A program made the position numbers and the translations under genes. A stretch of 64,000 bases of DNA, taken from the IMG/VR virus record IMGVR_UViG_3300042868_005520, positions 49,198 to 113,197 of that record, one strand, 5' to 3'. The notes under the pieces are model-generated. The model saw nothing but the letters and a program-made list of their open reading frames with translations, was not told where the DNA came from and searched no databases. The DNA is from a virus. Positions 43,071-51,006 of the stretch are shown one piece after another (positions within the stretch are counted from its first letter, which is position 1; every line of letters begins with the position of its first letter).

Positions 43071-43375
43071 ATCCATATAAAAATAACGGCACAAGAACAG
43101 CAATGCATCTACACCATCCCGCATTCGGCACGGTGGAGTTTGCGTGGGACAGCAGCGATTGGATTGTGGTATGCTTTCATTCTGCGGACGCAACGCGAGT
43201 CCCCTCTATAAAGGTACTCTTTAGTAACTTTTATAATGAAAAACCAATGACTGTTGAGAAGGCGATGGGCAGGAGTATATGGAATGCTCTGTCTACAGCG
43301 GAATTGCGTTGGAATGGAACACTAGCACCTTGTGCCCCTTCGCGTCTTTCGGCACTACATGAAGCCACCGCATGA
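43067..43375 (+). CDS. Hypothetical protein, 102 residues
   Basis: Its start overlaps the previous stop by ATGA. FAWDSSDWIVVCFHSADATRV and a helix (VEKAMGRSIWNALSTAEL) are the only notable parts. No domain recognised. Confidence 0.6.
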   Translation: MNPYKNNGTRTAMHLHHPAFGTVEFAWDSSDWIVVCFHSADATRVPSIKVLFSNFYNEKPMTVEKAMGRSIWNALSTAELRWNGTLAPCAPSRLSALHEATA

Positions 43376-43515
43376 GCAGTGCTGCACTCTACCTCTTGCC
43401 CCTATTCGCCCTGTTCACAGGCACATTTGCCGTTGTCCTGTGGATCGCCCTGCTGTGGGATGCCGCAACAGGTATTAACCCCGCACCCCGTTCACGAAAG
43501 AAAAATAAAGCATGA
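43372..43515 (+). CDS. 47-residue single-span membrane protein
   Basis: Starts at the ATGA overlap. One long hydrophobic helix (LPLFALFTGTFAVVLWIALL) and a basic tail (RSRKKNKA). An inner-membrane microprotein of unknown function. Confidence 0.6.
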   Translation: MSSAALYLLPLFALFTGTFAVVLWIALLWDAATGINPAPRSRKKNKA

Positions 43516-43634
43516 CTAATTTTATAAGTTTTGTTGCTCTCATGGCTACCCTTGTAGTTGGGCTTGCACTACTCTCGCTTGCGTTTGCCGTTGTAGTGGG
43601 AATTGCCCTTCGCGCATTCCGAGGAAACGCATGA
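43512..43634 (+). CDS. 40-residue single-span membrane protein
   Basis: The start overlaps the previous stop by ATGA. One helix (VALMATLVVGLALLSLAFAV) and a short basic end. With the preceding gene it forms a coupled pair of membrane microproteins. Confidence 0.6.
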   Translation: MTNFISFVALMATLVVGLALLSLAFAVVVGIALRAFRGNA

Positions 43635-43703
43635 GCAGGTGATTCATTAATTAAATTGTTTCGTCTCCTCCCACCCACACCACTCTTACAGAAAAAAAAT
43701 AAA

Positions 43704-43979
43704 ATGAACACCAAGAATATTCGCGAAAGCCTGACCGCTATTGAAGAAGTAATGTTTCTGATTGACTCCCGTCACCTTGAAGCCAACACCGAAGAAGAAT
43801 TCTGTGATATGTACACCGCACTAAGTGAAGCACTGGCTACGCTGAAGAGCGAGACAGGCGTGACCACTGCGGACGATGCGTTCGGTGAGCACATGGAGGC
43901 TATTGGTGTGTTCGAGCCTATGGATACACCCATAGGTGCATTGGAAGGCTATCGAAGCATTGAGCGGGGTTCCTCATGA
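43704..43979 (+). CDS. Hypothetical helical protein, 91 residues
   Basis: The ATG at 43704 follows an A-rich leader without a clear ribosome site. Helical (IRESLTAIEEVMFLIDSRHL). It overlaps the phosphoesterase start by ATGA, so it is co-translated with it. Function unknown. Confidence 0.55.
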   Translation: MNTKNIRESLTAIEEVMFLIDSRHLEANTEEEFCDMYTALSEALATLKSETGVTTADDAFGEHMEAIGVFEPMDTPIGALEGYRSIERGSS

Positions 43980-44536
43980 GCGCGTGTACCTACTTCATTG
44001 GATGCACTCACTTTGGTCACGAAGCCATGTACCGCTTTCTTCGTGCGGACGGCACACGGGTTCGTCCGTGGGCTTCGGCAGCAGAGGGTGATGCGGTAAT
44101 GGCGGCAAAGTGGAACAACACCGTTTCCAAGGGAGACAAGGTGTATGTGATGGGTGATGTGGCGTTCACACCGAAAGATTTAAAAATCCTTGGGTACTTG
44201 AACGGCACAAAGATTCTAATCAAAGGCAACCACGATACTCTGCAACTCTCGCAGTACGCAAAATATTTTAAAGATGTTCGTGCGTACCACAAATTGGATA
44301 ATGAAATTCTTTCGCATATTCCAATTCATCCCGTGTCTCTATGGAGAGCAAAACGGAATGCTTCTTGGCTAAATATTCACGCACATCTTCATGCCGAAGA
44401 AGTAATGCTTGCCGAAGGAGTGGTAGATCTACGATATTTCTCTTGCTGTGTGGAGAGAATCGGATACACTCCTATTAGTATTGATGAGATCAGAAACCGT
44501 GTTGCGGCACTTCACCACAAGGAATCCAATGTCTGA
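43976..44536 (+). CDS. Calcineurin-like metallophosphoesterase
   Basis: 186 residues with all five metal motifs in order: GCTHFGHE, GDVAF, KGNHD, SHIP and HAHLH. The first motif has CTH where DxH is usual, so one metal ligand differs. Small phage members cleave cyclic nucleotides or nucleic-acid phosphates. A role in removing host signal nucleotides is possible. Its stop overlaps the start of the next gene. Confidence 0.8.
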   Translation: MSACTYFIGCTHFGHEAMYRFLRADGTRVRPWASAAEGDAVMAAKWNNTVSKGDKVYVMGDVAFTPKDLKILGYLNGTKILIKGNHDTLQLSQYAKYFKDVRAYHKLDNEILSHIPIHPVSLWRAKRNASWLNIHAHLHAEEVMLAEGVVDLRYFSCCVERIGYTPISIDEIRNRVAALHHKESNV

Positions 44537-44768
44537 TTTATTTGTCGGAGACAATGATCACGGTGATGCAGTTCCGCCTACTGATGTTCTACTGCAAATG
44601 ATTAAACTACTCCGTGAGGATGTTGTGCAACTTGCCTATGAACTCAACGAACTCCAAGCGTTACATAAACACAATGAATCTGTAGCAAAGAGTTACGAAA
44701 AGATTGCCACCAAATATCATGCCACTCTTGAGAAGTTAGCACAGGAAGAAAGCACCAATGAGAATTAA
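44529..44768 (+). CDS. Small coiled-coil protein, 79 residues
   Basis: The ATG at 44529 overlaps the phosphoesterase stop. An acidic start, then a coiled coil (LLREDVVQLAYELNELQALH). Function unknown. Confidence 0.55.
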   Translation: MSDLFVGDNDHGDAVPPTDVLLQMIKLLREDVVQLAYELNELQALHKHNESVAKSYEKIATKYHATLEKLAQEESTNEN

Positions 44769-44958
44769 GCCACCCACACTCGGAGAAAAGATTGCCATGA
44801 CACTAACAAACGACAACGCTCCAATTAATGATGCATCCACTCTTGTGGCTCGTCTTGAGGAACACTCAGACTTTGCCAATAAAGTAATGCGGGATCTCCT
44901 GCGTGAAGCATCAGATCGAATTCAGCAATTGGAAAAGTCTACTACCCCTGCCGTCTAA
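44758..44958 (+). CDS. Small helical protein, 66 residues
   Basis: Overlaps the previous gene by 11 bases. A start at 44797 is an alternative. Helical end (NKVMRDLLREASDRIQQLEK). Function unknown. Confidence 0.5.
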   Translation: MRIKPPTLGEKIAMTLTNDNAPINDASTLVARLEEHSDFANKVMRDLLREASDRIQQLEKSTTPAV

Positions 44959-44961
44959 ATA
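44955..44961 (+). promoter_or_regulatory. Late promoter with conserved leader
   Basis: CTAAATATGTG, then GAGGGCTAATATG at the start of the 44979 gene. The leader is nearly the same as at 56976. Confidence 0.6.
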
Positions 44962-44978
44962 TGTGCTAGAGGGCTAAT

Positions 44979-45365
44979 ATGAAATTTAATTCCACCAAAT
45001 ATAAAAATATAGGCGAAGCGTGTTGGAAAGGCTATACAGCCAAAGGCACAAAACTTAAAGGTGGTCGGCAAGTGCCCAACTGCGTTCCCGTACAAGAAGC
45101 CTCTCCTGCGTGGCAGCGCAAGGCAGGAAAGAACCCTGAAGGCGGCTTGAACGCGGCAGGGGTGGCTTCGTATCGCCGTGCCAATCCAGGCTCCAAACTA
45201 CAGACCGCAGTAACAACTCCTCCTTCCAAACTAGAACCAGGCTCCAAGGCAGCAAAACGCCGAAAGTCGTTCTGTGCGCGTATGGGGGGTATGCCTGGTC
45301 CAATGAAGGATGAAAATGGAAAACCCACAAGAAAAGCCTTGTCGTTGCGTAAATGGAATTGTTGA
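44979..45365 (+). CDS. Basic Cys-containing phage protein (DUF6321-like)
   Basis: 128 residues, very basic. NPEGGLNAAGVASYRRANPG, PGSKAAKRRKSFCARMGG and a final RKALSLRKWNC match a conserved domain in large phages and viruses. The domain name is from memory. It probably binds nucleic acid and may be packaged. It is expressed from a late promoter. Confidence 0.65.
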   Translation: MKFNSTKYKNIGEACWKGYTAKGTKLKGGRQVPNCVPVQEASPAWQRKAGKNPEGGLNAAGVASYRRANPGSKLQTAVTTPPSKLEPGSKAAKRRKSFCARMGGMPGPMKDENGKPTRKALSLRKWNC

Positions 45366-45384
45366 ATTTGGTACATAGAAGACT

Positions 45385-46461
45385 ATGGCAATACTAAAAA
45401 ACTACAATCCCACCGTTCACGACATTCATACTTACTCACCCGAAGCAACACTCACACCACTTGTTGGTGGTGAGCAGAGGGGATTCAACCCTGCTTGTCA
45501 GGGAGCAGCAGTTGATTGGTCAGGAGTCTCTCTGCGTCCTCGTGCATTTGCGCGAGAGTATTCTAAATTACTAAGAGGCAATCTTACCACTCCATATGTT
45601 GCGGAGAACATAAATTTTTGGAACACCAGCAATCCTGCTGCTGTTCTTATCTCGCCGAAACACGCACTCATCTGCGAACACTATCGTGGCGCAGGGCGAC
45701 CTGTTGGCGAAAATGAAGTCTATACATTCTTAGGAAAATCAGGAACTCGGCATTCGCGAAGAGTTATAAAGGTAACTTTTGCAATTGCCCCTGACCACAC
45801 CCTATTAGAGTTTGAATCGGCATTCCCTGCGGATGTTTGCGTTTACGATCATATCGCCGATGCGCGATATATTCCACTCAAACACCCTGTGTGGGTACAC
45901 GACTGTCAAGGCAGGGCATACAAAATGTCAATGGACAAATCCTTTGTGAGCAATGCTGATGTGTGCAGCGGGTTTGGTGTTATGCCAATCATGGACGGTG
46001 TTAATGACGGCGCACAGGCTGGCGGATGGGTGGTTATTTGGGGTGGTGATTCAGGCAGTCCTGCATTCGTTATTGATGAAGCAGGACATACTGTATTCGT
46101 TGGACTAATGAACGGCGGGATGCAGGTAAACGCTCCTGAGATTCGTGCAATTAATTCCGAACTCAAACCACACGGTTATACAGTAACTCATGTGAAATTG
46201 TCTTCTAAGATTGAAGACTTGAATGATGACGGTAAAGTTGATGGTGCAGACTTGGCAGCACTGCTTGGTGCATGGGGCAATGGAAACATCTTCATGGATC
46301 TCAATGGAGACGGCAAAGTAGATGGATCCGATCTTGCTCAACTGCAAGCAGCATGGGGTGCGTACACAATGTCTCGAAATGTTCCCGTACCAATCCCTGT
46401 TGTGGCACCACCAACATCACCAATAAATAAAAGTGGAAGAGGACAAAATAAAAGAGGATGA
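45385..46461 (+). CDS. Serine protease with double dockerin repeat
   Basis: 358 residues, no signal peptide. Residues 85-260 form a trypsin-like domain: His99 (SPKHALICEHY), Asp137 (PDHTLLEF) and Ser223 (GGDSGSP). Residues of about 278-324 hold two dockerin-type calcium loops (DLNDDGKVDGADLAALLGAW and DLNGDGKVDGSDL..W), the full two-repeat form. A Pro-rich, basic tail follows. Dockerins dock to cohesins, so the protease may be held on a scaffold or on the host surface. Without a signal it may instead ride on the virion. Confidence 0.8.
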   Translation: MAILKNYNPTVHDIHTYSPEATLTPLVGGEQRGFNPACQGAAVDWSGVSLRPRAFAREYSKLLRGNLTTPYVAENINFWNTSNPAAVLISPKHALICEHYRGAGRPVGENEVYTFLGKSGTRHSRRVIKVTFAIAPDHTLLEFESAFPADVCVYDHIADARYIPLKHPVWVHDCQGRAYKMSMDKSFVSNADVCSGFGVMPIMDGVNDGAQAGGWVVIWGGDSGSPAFVIDEAGHTVFVGLMNGGMQVNAPEIRAINSELKPHGYTVTHVKLSSKIEDLNDDGKVDGADLAALLGAWGNGNIFMDLNGDGKVDGSDLAQLQAAWGAYTMSRNVPVPIPVVAPPTSPINKSGRGQNKRG

Positions 46462-46709
46462 AAGATATATAATAGTGTCATCGGGGCGGTGGCGTGACAG
46501 TGCGAACTATTACGCTACTCATGCGTTGCGGGAACTTCGCTACCTGTTGACCTTCAGAGACTAGGGGGGGAAGCCGAAAGGCTTCCTCCTCACTTTGAAA
46601 TAATCGTTCCAAAGAATTCAATCTGAATACTTAAAACCACCTAGGGGTCTATCTGACCACTAGATAATGCACCCCCTCAATTCCGAGGGATTTTTGAAAG
46701 GAGCGTCTG
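46462..46709 (+). other. Structured intergenic region, possible ncRNA
   Basis: 248 bases. TATATAAT near 46467 could be a -10 box. Several GC-rich segments and a GGAAGCC-GAAA-GGCTTCC hairpin (about 46572-46589) follow. Nearer the next gene CCCTC..GAGGG with ATTTTT forms a weak terminator. No open frame of interest. Confidence 0.4.
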
Positions 46710-47465
46710 ATGAAGACACTACTCACAAGTTTGGCACTGGGAGCCTCAGTCACAGGAACCGCGTTTGCACAGGCTACACAGCCTGTAGCGGCTTCCCCAA
46801 CGGCTGTACCGCTCGTAGACGCACTCACGCTAAAGGAAACCTTTAGCCTGTTTGCAAAGGACGGCAGCAACAGCAGTGTTGCGGCTCTTGACTCCACGAT
46901 TGGCGTGAAGGCAATTGGTTTGGATTGGCATATTACTGTGCCAGCGTATGTTTCCGATTCGTCGGGTTACGGCGGTCTTGATGTTGGTACTTCGTGGACT
47001 GCGCTTGATGCAGTTGATTTCATTGGCTCCAAGACATCACTTGCCATCCAAGGTGGTTTGTGGATGCCTATTGGATCCGCCAATTACGAAACCACGAATC
47101 TTGATCCGCATCTCGGTCTGCTAGTTGGATTTGATTGGGGCAAGTTTAATCTTGCACAGTCTGCTGACTGGCGTTTCGTTGGTGGCTCATATTACGATCC
47201 GTATTTGGATCGCGTGAGCGATGATGTTGCTACTCTCGTCACTAATTTTGATTACACCCTTTCGGAAACAGTTTCCGTTGGTGTAGACCTGACACAGAAG
47301 TATGTGTGTTCGGTTGGTGATGGAGTGGTTCTGCTCGGTCCATCGGTCGAGTGGAAGGCTGCATCGAATGTTACTGTTGGCGCAGGAATCGGTTTTCCTG
47401 TTTGGCAGCAACTCGCAGTTGAGAACAACTGTGTTGCTAATGCCGCCGTTTCTTTCAAGTTCTGA
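46710..47465 (+). CDS. Outer-membrane beta-barrel-like protein
   Basis: 251 residues with GAAAGGAG upstream. Residues 1-20 are a Sec signal ending AFA|Q. The mature part alternates polar and hydrophobic residues with repeated aromatic-ended strands (VGFDWGKFNLAQSADWRFVG) and ends in AAVSFKF, the terminal Phe signature recognised by the BAM machinery. This is the pattern of a small porin-like barrel. A phage-encoded outer-membrane protein could alter the surface to block superinfection or change permeability. Confidence 0.75.
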   Translation: MKTLLTSLALGASVTGTAFAQATQPVAASPTAVPLVDALTLKETFSLFAKDGSNSSVAALDSTIGVKAIGLDWHITVPAYVSDSSGYGGLDVGTSWTALDAVDFIGSKTSLAIQGGLWMPIGSANYETTNLDPHLGLLVGFDWGKFNLAQSADWRFVGGSYYDPYLDRVSDDVATLVTNFDYTLSETVSVGVDLTQKYVCSVGDGVVLLGPSVEWKAASNVTVGAGIGFPVWQQLAVENNCVANAAVSFKF

Positions 47466-47492
47466 TTTTAATTCTTAAAAGGATTTACTACT

Positions 47493-47657
47493 ATGGCTAC
47501 TACTACTGCTACTAAGTCTTGCCCTGTTATTGGTTCGTTCTGCTGGAAGAACCCTCTGCACCTTGTTGCTTTCTTTGCTCTGCTTCCGTTTGCCATCAAG
47601 GGCGCAGTGTTTCTCTACCATGCGGCAGAGAACGCAGTCGGCACGCTTGTTAAGTAA
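47493..47657 (+). CDS. 54-residue membrane protein
   Basis: AAAGGA upstream of the ATG at 47493. One hydrophobic helix (LHLVAFFALLPFAIKGAVFL) after a Thr-rich start. It follows the barrel gene by 27 bases and precedes a terminator, so the two are likely co-expressed. Confidence 0.6.
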   Translation: MATTTATKSCPVIGSFCWKNPLHLVAFFALLPFAIKGAVFLYHAAENAVGTLVK

Positions 47658-47691
47658 TTAACTAGACAATTAAATAATTGATTCGGAGAAG

Positions 47692-47715
47692 GAGAGCGGA
47701 AACGCTCTCTTTTTC
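47692..47715 (+). terminator. Terminator of the barrel operon
   Basis: GAGAGCG-GAAA-CGCTCTC followed by TTTTTC. Confidence 0.9.
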
Positions 47716-47760
47716 TTTTGTAAAATTGGCAAGTGAAATATACAAAGGGGGTCAAAGGGC

Positions 47761-47788
47761 TTGTGTAAACAGGGAGATGGTGTATACT
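47761..47788 (+). promoter_or_regulatory. Sigma70-type promoter, leaderless
   Basis: TTGTGT, 16 bases, TATACT (47783-47788), then seven bases to the ATG at 47796. Confidence 0.6.
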
Positions 47789-47795
47789 GTGATAC

Positions 47796-48233
47796 ATGAG
47801 CCAAACACCTACACCGCACTTTCTGTTCTCGTCTGATGGTACTGTATGCACGGGATTCCTCAGTTTCCGCGATGGAGTAATCATTGCCACCGTGGACTGC
47901 GCGGGAGTTAATTGGCGCAACAATCTTGCTCAGTGCACCTTTGTGCAGTACCGATCAACACCACAGGGTCGTAAGAAGTGGAATGATTTAATCTCTTATG
48001 GTCGTGTAACTGAAAAGGTTTACAGCACAACATATCCAACCGTTGCTTGGCTCGAAACAAAGGATCAACCAAGTGTGAAAACAATATGCTTGGGATTGCT
48101 GATGACTTTTTATCACTCTGCAAATTCAAGCACCGATCCACTTGAAACACTTGATATTGCGGATCACCGTATTCTTGCAAGCAGTCATGTAGCCCGTGAA
48201 ACTATTAATACCCTTTACGCTTTGGAGGCATAA
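47796..48233 (+). CDS. Hypothetical protein, 145 residues
   Basis: Leaderless start. Beta-rich N-terminal half (FLSFRDGVIIATVDCAGVNW) and a helical end (VARETINTLYALEA). I do not recognise it. It is followed by a GTG-started gene two bases on. Confidence 0.6.
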   Translation: MSQTPTPHFLFSSDGTVCTGFLSFRDGVIIATVDCAGVNWRNNLAQCTFVQYRSTPQGRKKWNDLISYGRVTEKVYSTTYPTVAWLETKDQPSVKTICLGLLMTFYHSANSSTDPLETLDIADHRILASSHVARETINTLYALEA

Positions 48234-48235
48234 TC

Positions 48236-48670
48236 GTGGCAGATATTTTACAGCGATGGCAGCAACAGTTTCCTCTGTGTTTTGAATCACAAGACAACGA
48301 CCTGTATGGTGTGTCTTGTGGTGATGGGTGGTATCCAATTATTGAAAGCCTTCTTGGTGGAATCGAAAATCATCTGAAGGCAAAGTACGAAGCAGGATTT
48401 CGTCCTGTGGTGGAAAATGGAGAGTTCCCGTTCACCATTCAGTGCATTAAAGAAAAGTTTGGAACCCTTCGCTTCTATGTGAGCGGAGCCGATGACACGG
48501 TTTACAGAATGATTGTGGGTGCAGAAACAGCGTCCTCCATTACCTGTGAAGCCTGTGGTGCACCAGGAAAGTTCTCACGGCGAGGCGCATGGTTCCGAAC
48601 GATGTGTAGTAATTGCTCTACCGAGCACGGTTATGTTTTAGCAGACGAGGAGACGAGTGATGTTGAGTAA
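48236..48670 (+). CDS. Zinc-ribbon phage protein
   Basis: 144 residues, GTG start. QCIKEKFGTLRFYVSGAD is followed by CEACGAPG and MCSNCSTEHGY, two CxxC pairs that form a zinc ribbon. This pattern is frequent in small phage proteins of unknown role. Confidence 0.65.
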   Translation: MADILQRWQQQFPLCFESQDNDLYGVSCGDGWYPIIESLLGGIENHLKAKYEAGFRPVVENGEFPFTIQCIKEKFGTLRFYVSGADDTVYRMIVGAETASSITCEACGAPGKFSRRGAWFRTMCSNCSTEHGYVLADEETSDVE

Positions 48671-48707
48671 AGACGCAGTAAACGAAACGAACCCACAGGA
48701 GAGTATT

Positions 48708-48956
48708 ATGAAGACCATTATTGAAAATAAATTGACAGAGGGAATTACTCTGCGCGTCACCTTCACCAAGAAGGACGGCACAGAGCGCGTGATGACTTGC
48801 ACGAAGAACATGGAAAAGATTCCCGTGGAGCATCACCCAAAGGGAACAGGCAAGCCGCGCACAAGCGATGCGATTGCAGTATTTGATTTGGACAACAATG
48901 GTTGGAGATCGTTTTCACCGAGTTCGGTTCTTGCAGTGGAATCCATTTACAATTAA
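48708..48956 (+). CDS. DUF2693-like SH3-fold protein
   Basis: 82 residues from the ATG at 48708 with AGGAG upstream. An earlier ATG at 48660 lacks such a site. LTEGITLRVTFTKKDGTERV, MTCTKNMEKIPVEHHPKG and NNGWRSF match a family of small phage proteins with an SH3-like barrel. Function unknown. Confidence 0.75.
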   Translation: MKTIIENKLTEGITLRVTFTKKDGTERVMTCTKNMEKIPVEHHPKGTGKPRTSDAIAVFDLDNNGWRSFSPSSVLAVESIYN

Positions 48957-48995
48957 AATAATCATGGTTTGACTGTACCAAAAACAGGCTGAAAT

Positions 48996-49071
48996 ACAGG
49001 GGATTCTGTCAATAAGTTATCGGACTTTACCCTCCGTGACCATTGACGGAATCCCCTGTTTTTAGTATAAT
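48996..49071 (+). promoter_or_regulatory. Inverted repeat fused to a strong promoter
   Basis: ACAGGGGATTCTGTCAA (48996-49012) pairs with TTGACGGAATCCCCTGT (49043-49059) with one mismatch, followed by TTTTT, so it can end transcription of the upstream gene. The right arm starts with the -35 box TTGACG, and TATAAT follows after 17 bases (49066-49071). Confidence 0.7.
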
Positions 49072-49079
49072 TTGACTAT

Positions 49080-49931
49080 ATGGCTACCGCTCCGTCCGCT
49101 ACCGTCTCCTCACCGTCTCGCACCAAAATGCCGAAAGCATCCACTTACAATATCTACACGCTCAACGCTTCCACGCCCCCATACGGTCTGTGGATCAATA
49201 TTCCGTTTCGCACCAAGGGCAGCACCGCTATTCGCGATGAAGCAAAAACTCGCGGAGCGCGTTTTGTTCCTGCTGCAAAGGGCAAAATGAAGTGGTGGCT
49301 TCCGCAAAATAAGTTTACTACTGAAACCATTGCTTGGTTGAACACGAACCAAATGATTCACGGTGAACGCTTGGCTCCTGTGTTTAATGCCAATGCTTTG
49401 CAGTTCAGCGACATCAATACAGCACTGCCGTTTCGCTTGTGGCTTGTTGTTCCGTTTGCCCACAAGGACGGAGTGAAGAACCTTGGTGCAAAGTGGAGCG
49501 GCGATTTAAAGAAGTGGTATTTCGATAATCGCACACTCACGCCTGGCATTTTCACCAATATGTTGGCGAATAAATGGGCTTGGTGCTTTAGCGGTACAAC
49601 CGTTTTAAATCCAGGACAGATTTCAGAAATCAATTTTTCTGCTGAAGACTTGGATAGTAAGCGTACTGCTCCTCTTACTCGCACAGTGGTGCAGCCTACA
49701 GCGGCTCCTGCTGCTGATGTTCCGTTTCGGATGCAGTTGTGGTCATTCGAGAAGAATGATCACCTCATCGTCATGTGTACTACAGCCGATGGTCGTGTTA
49801 ATATTAAGTCTTCAGACGAGACTTATGTAAGCAACATCTACACCAAGGAAGAAGCGCGTACCTGTTGGAACTGTATTGTTGCTGACGGTTGGGTACTCAC
49901 AGTCACACACAAGCAAGGAGAACACGAATGA
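49080..49931 (+). CDS. Double DUF5710-like protein
   Basis: 283 residues, ATG eight bases after the -10 box. Two copies of a small domain: YGLWINIPFRTKG..AKTRGARF..WWLP (about 34-75) and FRLWLVVPFAHKDGVKNLGA..KWYFD (about 119-150). DUF5710 domains occur beside primases and relaxases and may bind nucleic acid. The C-terminal 65 residues share a domain with the next gene (EEARTCWNCIVADGW). Confidence 0.7.
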   Translation: MATAPSATVSSPSRTKMPKASTYNIYTLNASTPPYGLWINIPFRTKGSTAIRDEAKTRGARFVPAAKGKMKWWLPQNKFTTETIAWLNTNQMIHGERLAPVFNANALQFSDINTALPFRLWLVVPFAHKDGVKNLGAKWSGDLKKWYFDNRTLTPGIFTNMLANKWAWCFSGTTVLNPGQISEINFSAEDLDSKRTAPLTRTVVQPTAAPAADVPFRMQLWSFEKNDHLIVMCTTADGRVNIKSSDETYVSNIYTKEEARTCWNCIVADGWVLTVTHKQGEHE

Positions 49932-50155
49932 ATGAAGTATTCACTATACGACAGTGGATGTTTACACGAAATCATGAGGAGTTAGTCATCATGAGCACCA
50001 CCACTTATGATCGTGGAATGATAAGGATTCAGTCTCGTGACCGACACGGAACCATATTAGACGATATGCACACGAAGGTTGAAGCGCGTACCATGTGGTA
50101 CGCTCTACTCGCTGACGGTTGGTTTCTTAATAAAAAGGAGAAAACTTATGCATAA
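49928..50155 (+). CDS. Copy of the C-terminal domain of the 49080 protein
   Basis: 75 residues, ATGA overlap with the previous gene. RQWMFTRNHEELVIMSTTTY and VEARTMWYALLADGWFL align with the end of the 49080 protein. Probably a duplication of that domain. Confidence 0.65.
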   Translation: MNEVFTIRQWMFTRNHEELVIMSTTTYDRGMIRIQSRDRHGTILDDMHTKVEARTMWYALLADGWFLNKKEKTYA

Positions 50156-50303
50156 CAAAAAAGATATTGTTGATCGCTTGATGCTCAAGCCACCACTGCA
50201 TACTTTGACTAGTTACGAATTAGTCGAAGCAGCAAATGAAATTACTCGGCTCCGCAAGGAACTTGCCGAGATTAAAAATTCAAGGAGAACACATGAAGAT
50301 TAG
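50148..50303 (+). CDS. Small coiled-coil protein, 51 residues
   Basis: ATG at 50148 with AAAAAGGAG upstream. The second half is a short coiled coil (ANEITRLRKELAEIKNSRR). Overlaps its neighbours at both ends. Function unknown. Confidence 0.55.
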   Translation: MHNKKDIVDRLMLKPPLHTLTSYELVEAANEITRLRKELAEIKNSRRTHED

Positions 50304-50430
50304 AGCAGGAAAATTCGTCTACGATGCCCTGTGCGAAGGACAACGCCTACGCCCCAAGACATGGGGCAAGAAGGATCGGTGTCCACGCAAGGAGCGAAGA
50401 CAGGCAAAACGAGAATTACAAAATCACTGA
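50293..50430 (+). CDS. Small basic protein, 45 residues
   Basis: ATG at 50293, CAAGGAG upstream, overlapping the previous gene. Lys/Arg-rich (KKDRCPRKERRQAKRE). It could bind nucleic acid. Followed by a terminator. Confidence 0.55.
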   Translation: MKIRAGKFVYDALCEGQRLRPKTWGKKDRCPRKERRQAKRELQNH

Positions 50431-50440
50431 ACCCCCTACA

Positions 50441-50466
50441 AGCCGCCCTATGAGGCGGCTTTTTTC
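50441..50466 (+). terminator. Terminator
   Basis: AGCCGCC/GGCGGCT with a six-base loop, followed by TTTTTC. Confidence 0.9.
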
Positions 50467-50488
50467 ATAGATACTTTGGGAGTTTATC

Positions 50489-50830
50489 ATGCTTGACAGT
50501 GAAAGAATCATCGGCATTGATTTGGTGCGTATTGACGGCGACCAAGGAGTCTACGGAATATATCAATCCGTGGATGGAGGAGGTGAGTGGGAGAAACTCA
50601 CAGAGGCTTCGCGAGTGTATGACCTGTTGGATTACGCAAAGGATAAATTTGCAAACACCACACCAATGGTAATTCCTCAACAGATTCAAAGCATTCTTCG
50701 GTATGAAATAATGGAAGAGGCGGCAACGGAAAAGTTAAAGGCAGTACCAAATAAAGTAGAAACAGTACAACCAAAAACAAATACTATATGGTGGAGACGA
50801 CTCCTTGAACTTGTTTTGAAAAGGAAGTAG
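50489..50830 (+). CDS. Hypothetical protein, 113 residues
   Basis: Preceded by TTGGGAG. Beta N-terminal half (IIGIDLVRIDGDQGVYGIY), then helices, with a basic, Trp-rich end (WWRRLLELVLKRK) that may touch a membrane. Unrecognised. Confidence 0.6.
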   Translation: MLDSERIIGIDLVRIDGDQGVYGIYQSVDGGGEWEKLTEASRVYDLLDYAKDKFANTTPMVIPQQIQSILRYEIMEEAATEKLKAVPNKVETVQPKTNTIWWRRLLELVLKRK

Positions 50831-50832
50831 CC

Positions 50833-51006
50833 ATGAAGAAAACCGAGAATGAACTCCGCGAAGAACTGCTTAACTCTGCTGCTCTAGCAATTCATTCCTA
50901 CGAAGAGTACTTGCTTGACAAGGTTGGATGGCGCGAACTTGCCCTTGTAATGGATGCCCTCCGTAAATCCATTACCGCGATAGACAAACACAAACTATCG
51001 AAATAA
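50833..51006 (+). CDS. Small helical protein, 57 residues
   Basis: ATG two bases after the previous stop. Helical throughout (ENELREELLNSAALAIHSYE). Function unknown. Confidence 0.55.
   Translation: MKKTENELREELLNSAALAIHSYEEYLLDKVGWRELALVMDALRKSITAIDKHKLSK

Noticed and set aside
47671-47681. TTAAATAATTG as a late promoter
   Set aside because: A terminator follows within about 20 bases, so no product would result. The same word near 54021 and 41735 is only suggestive.
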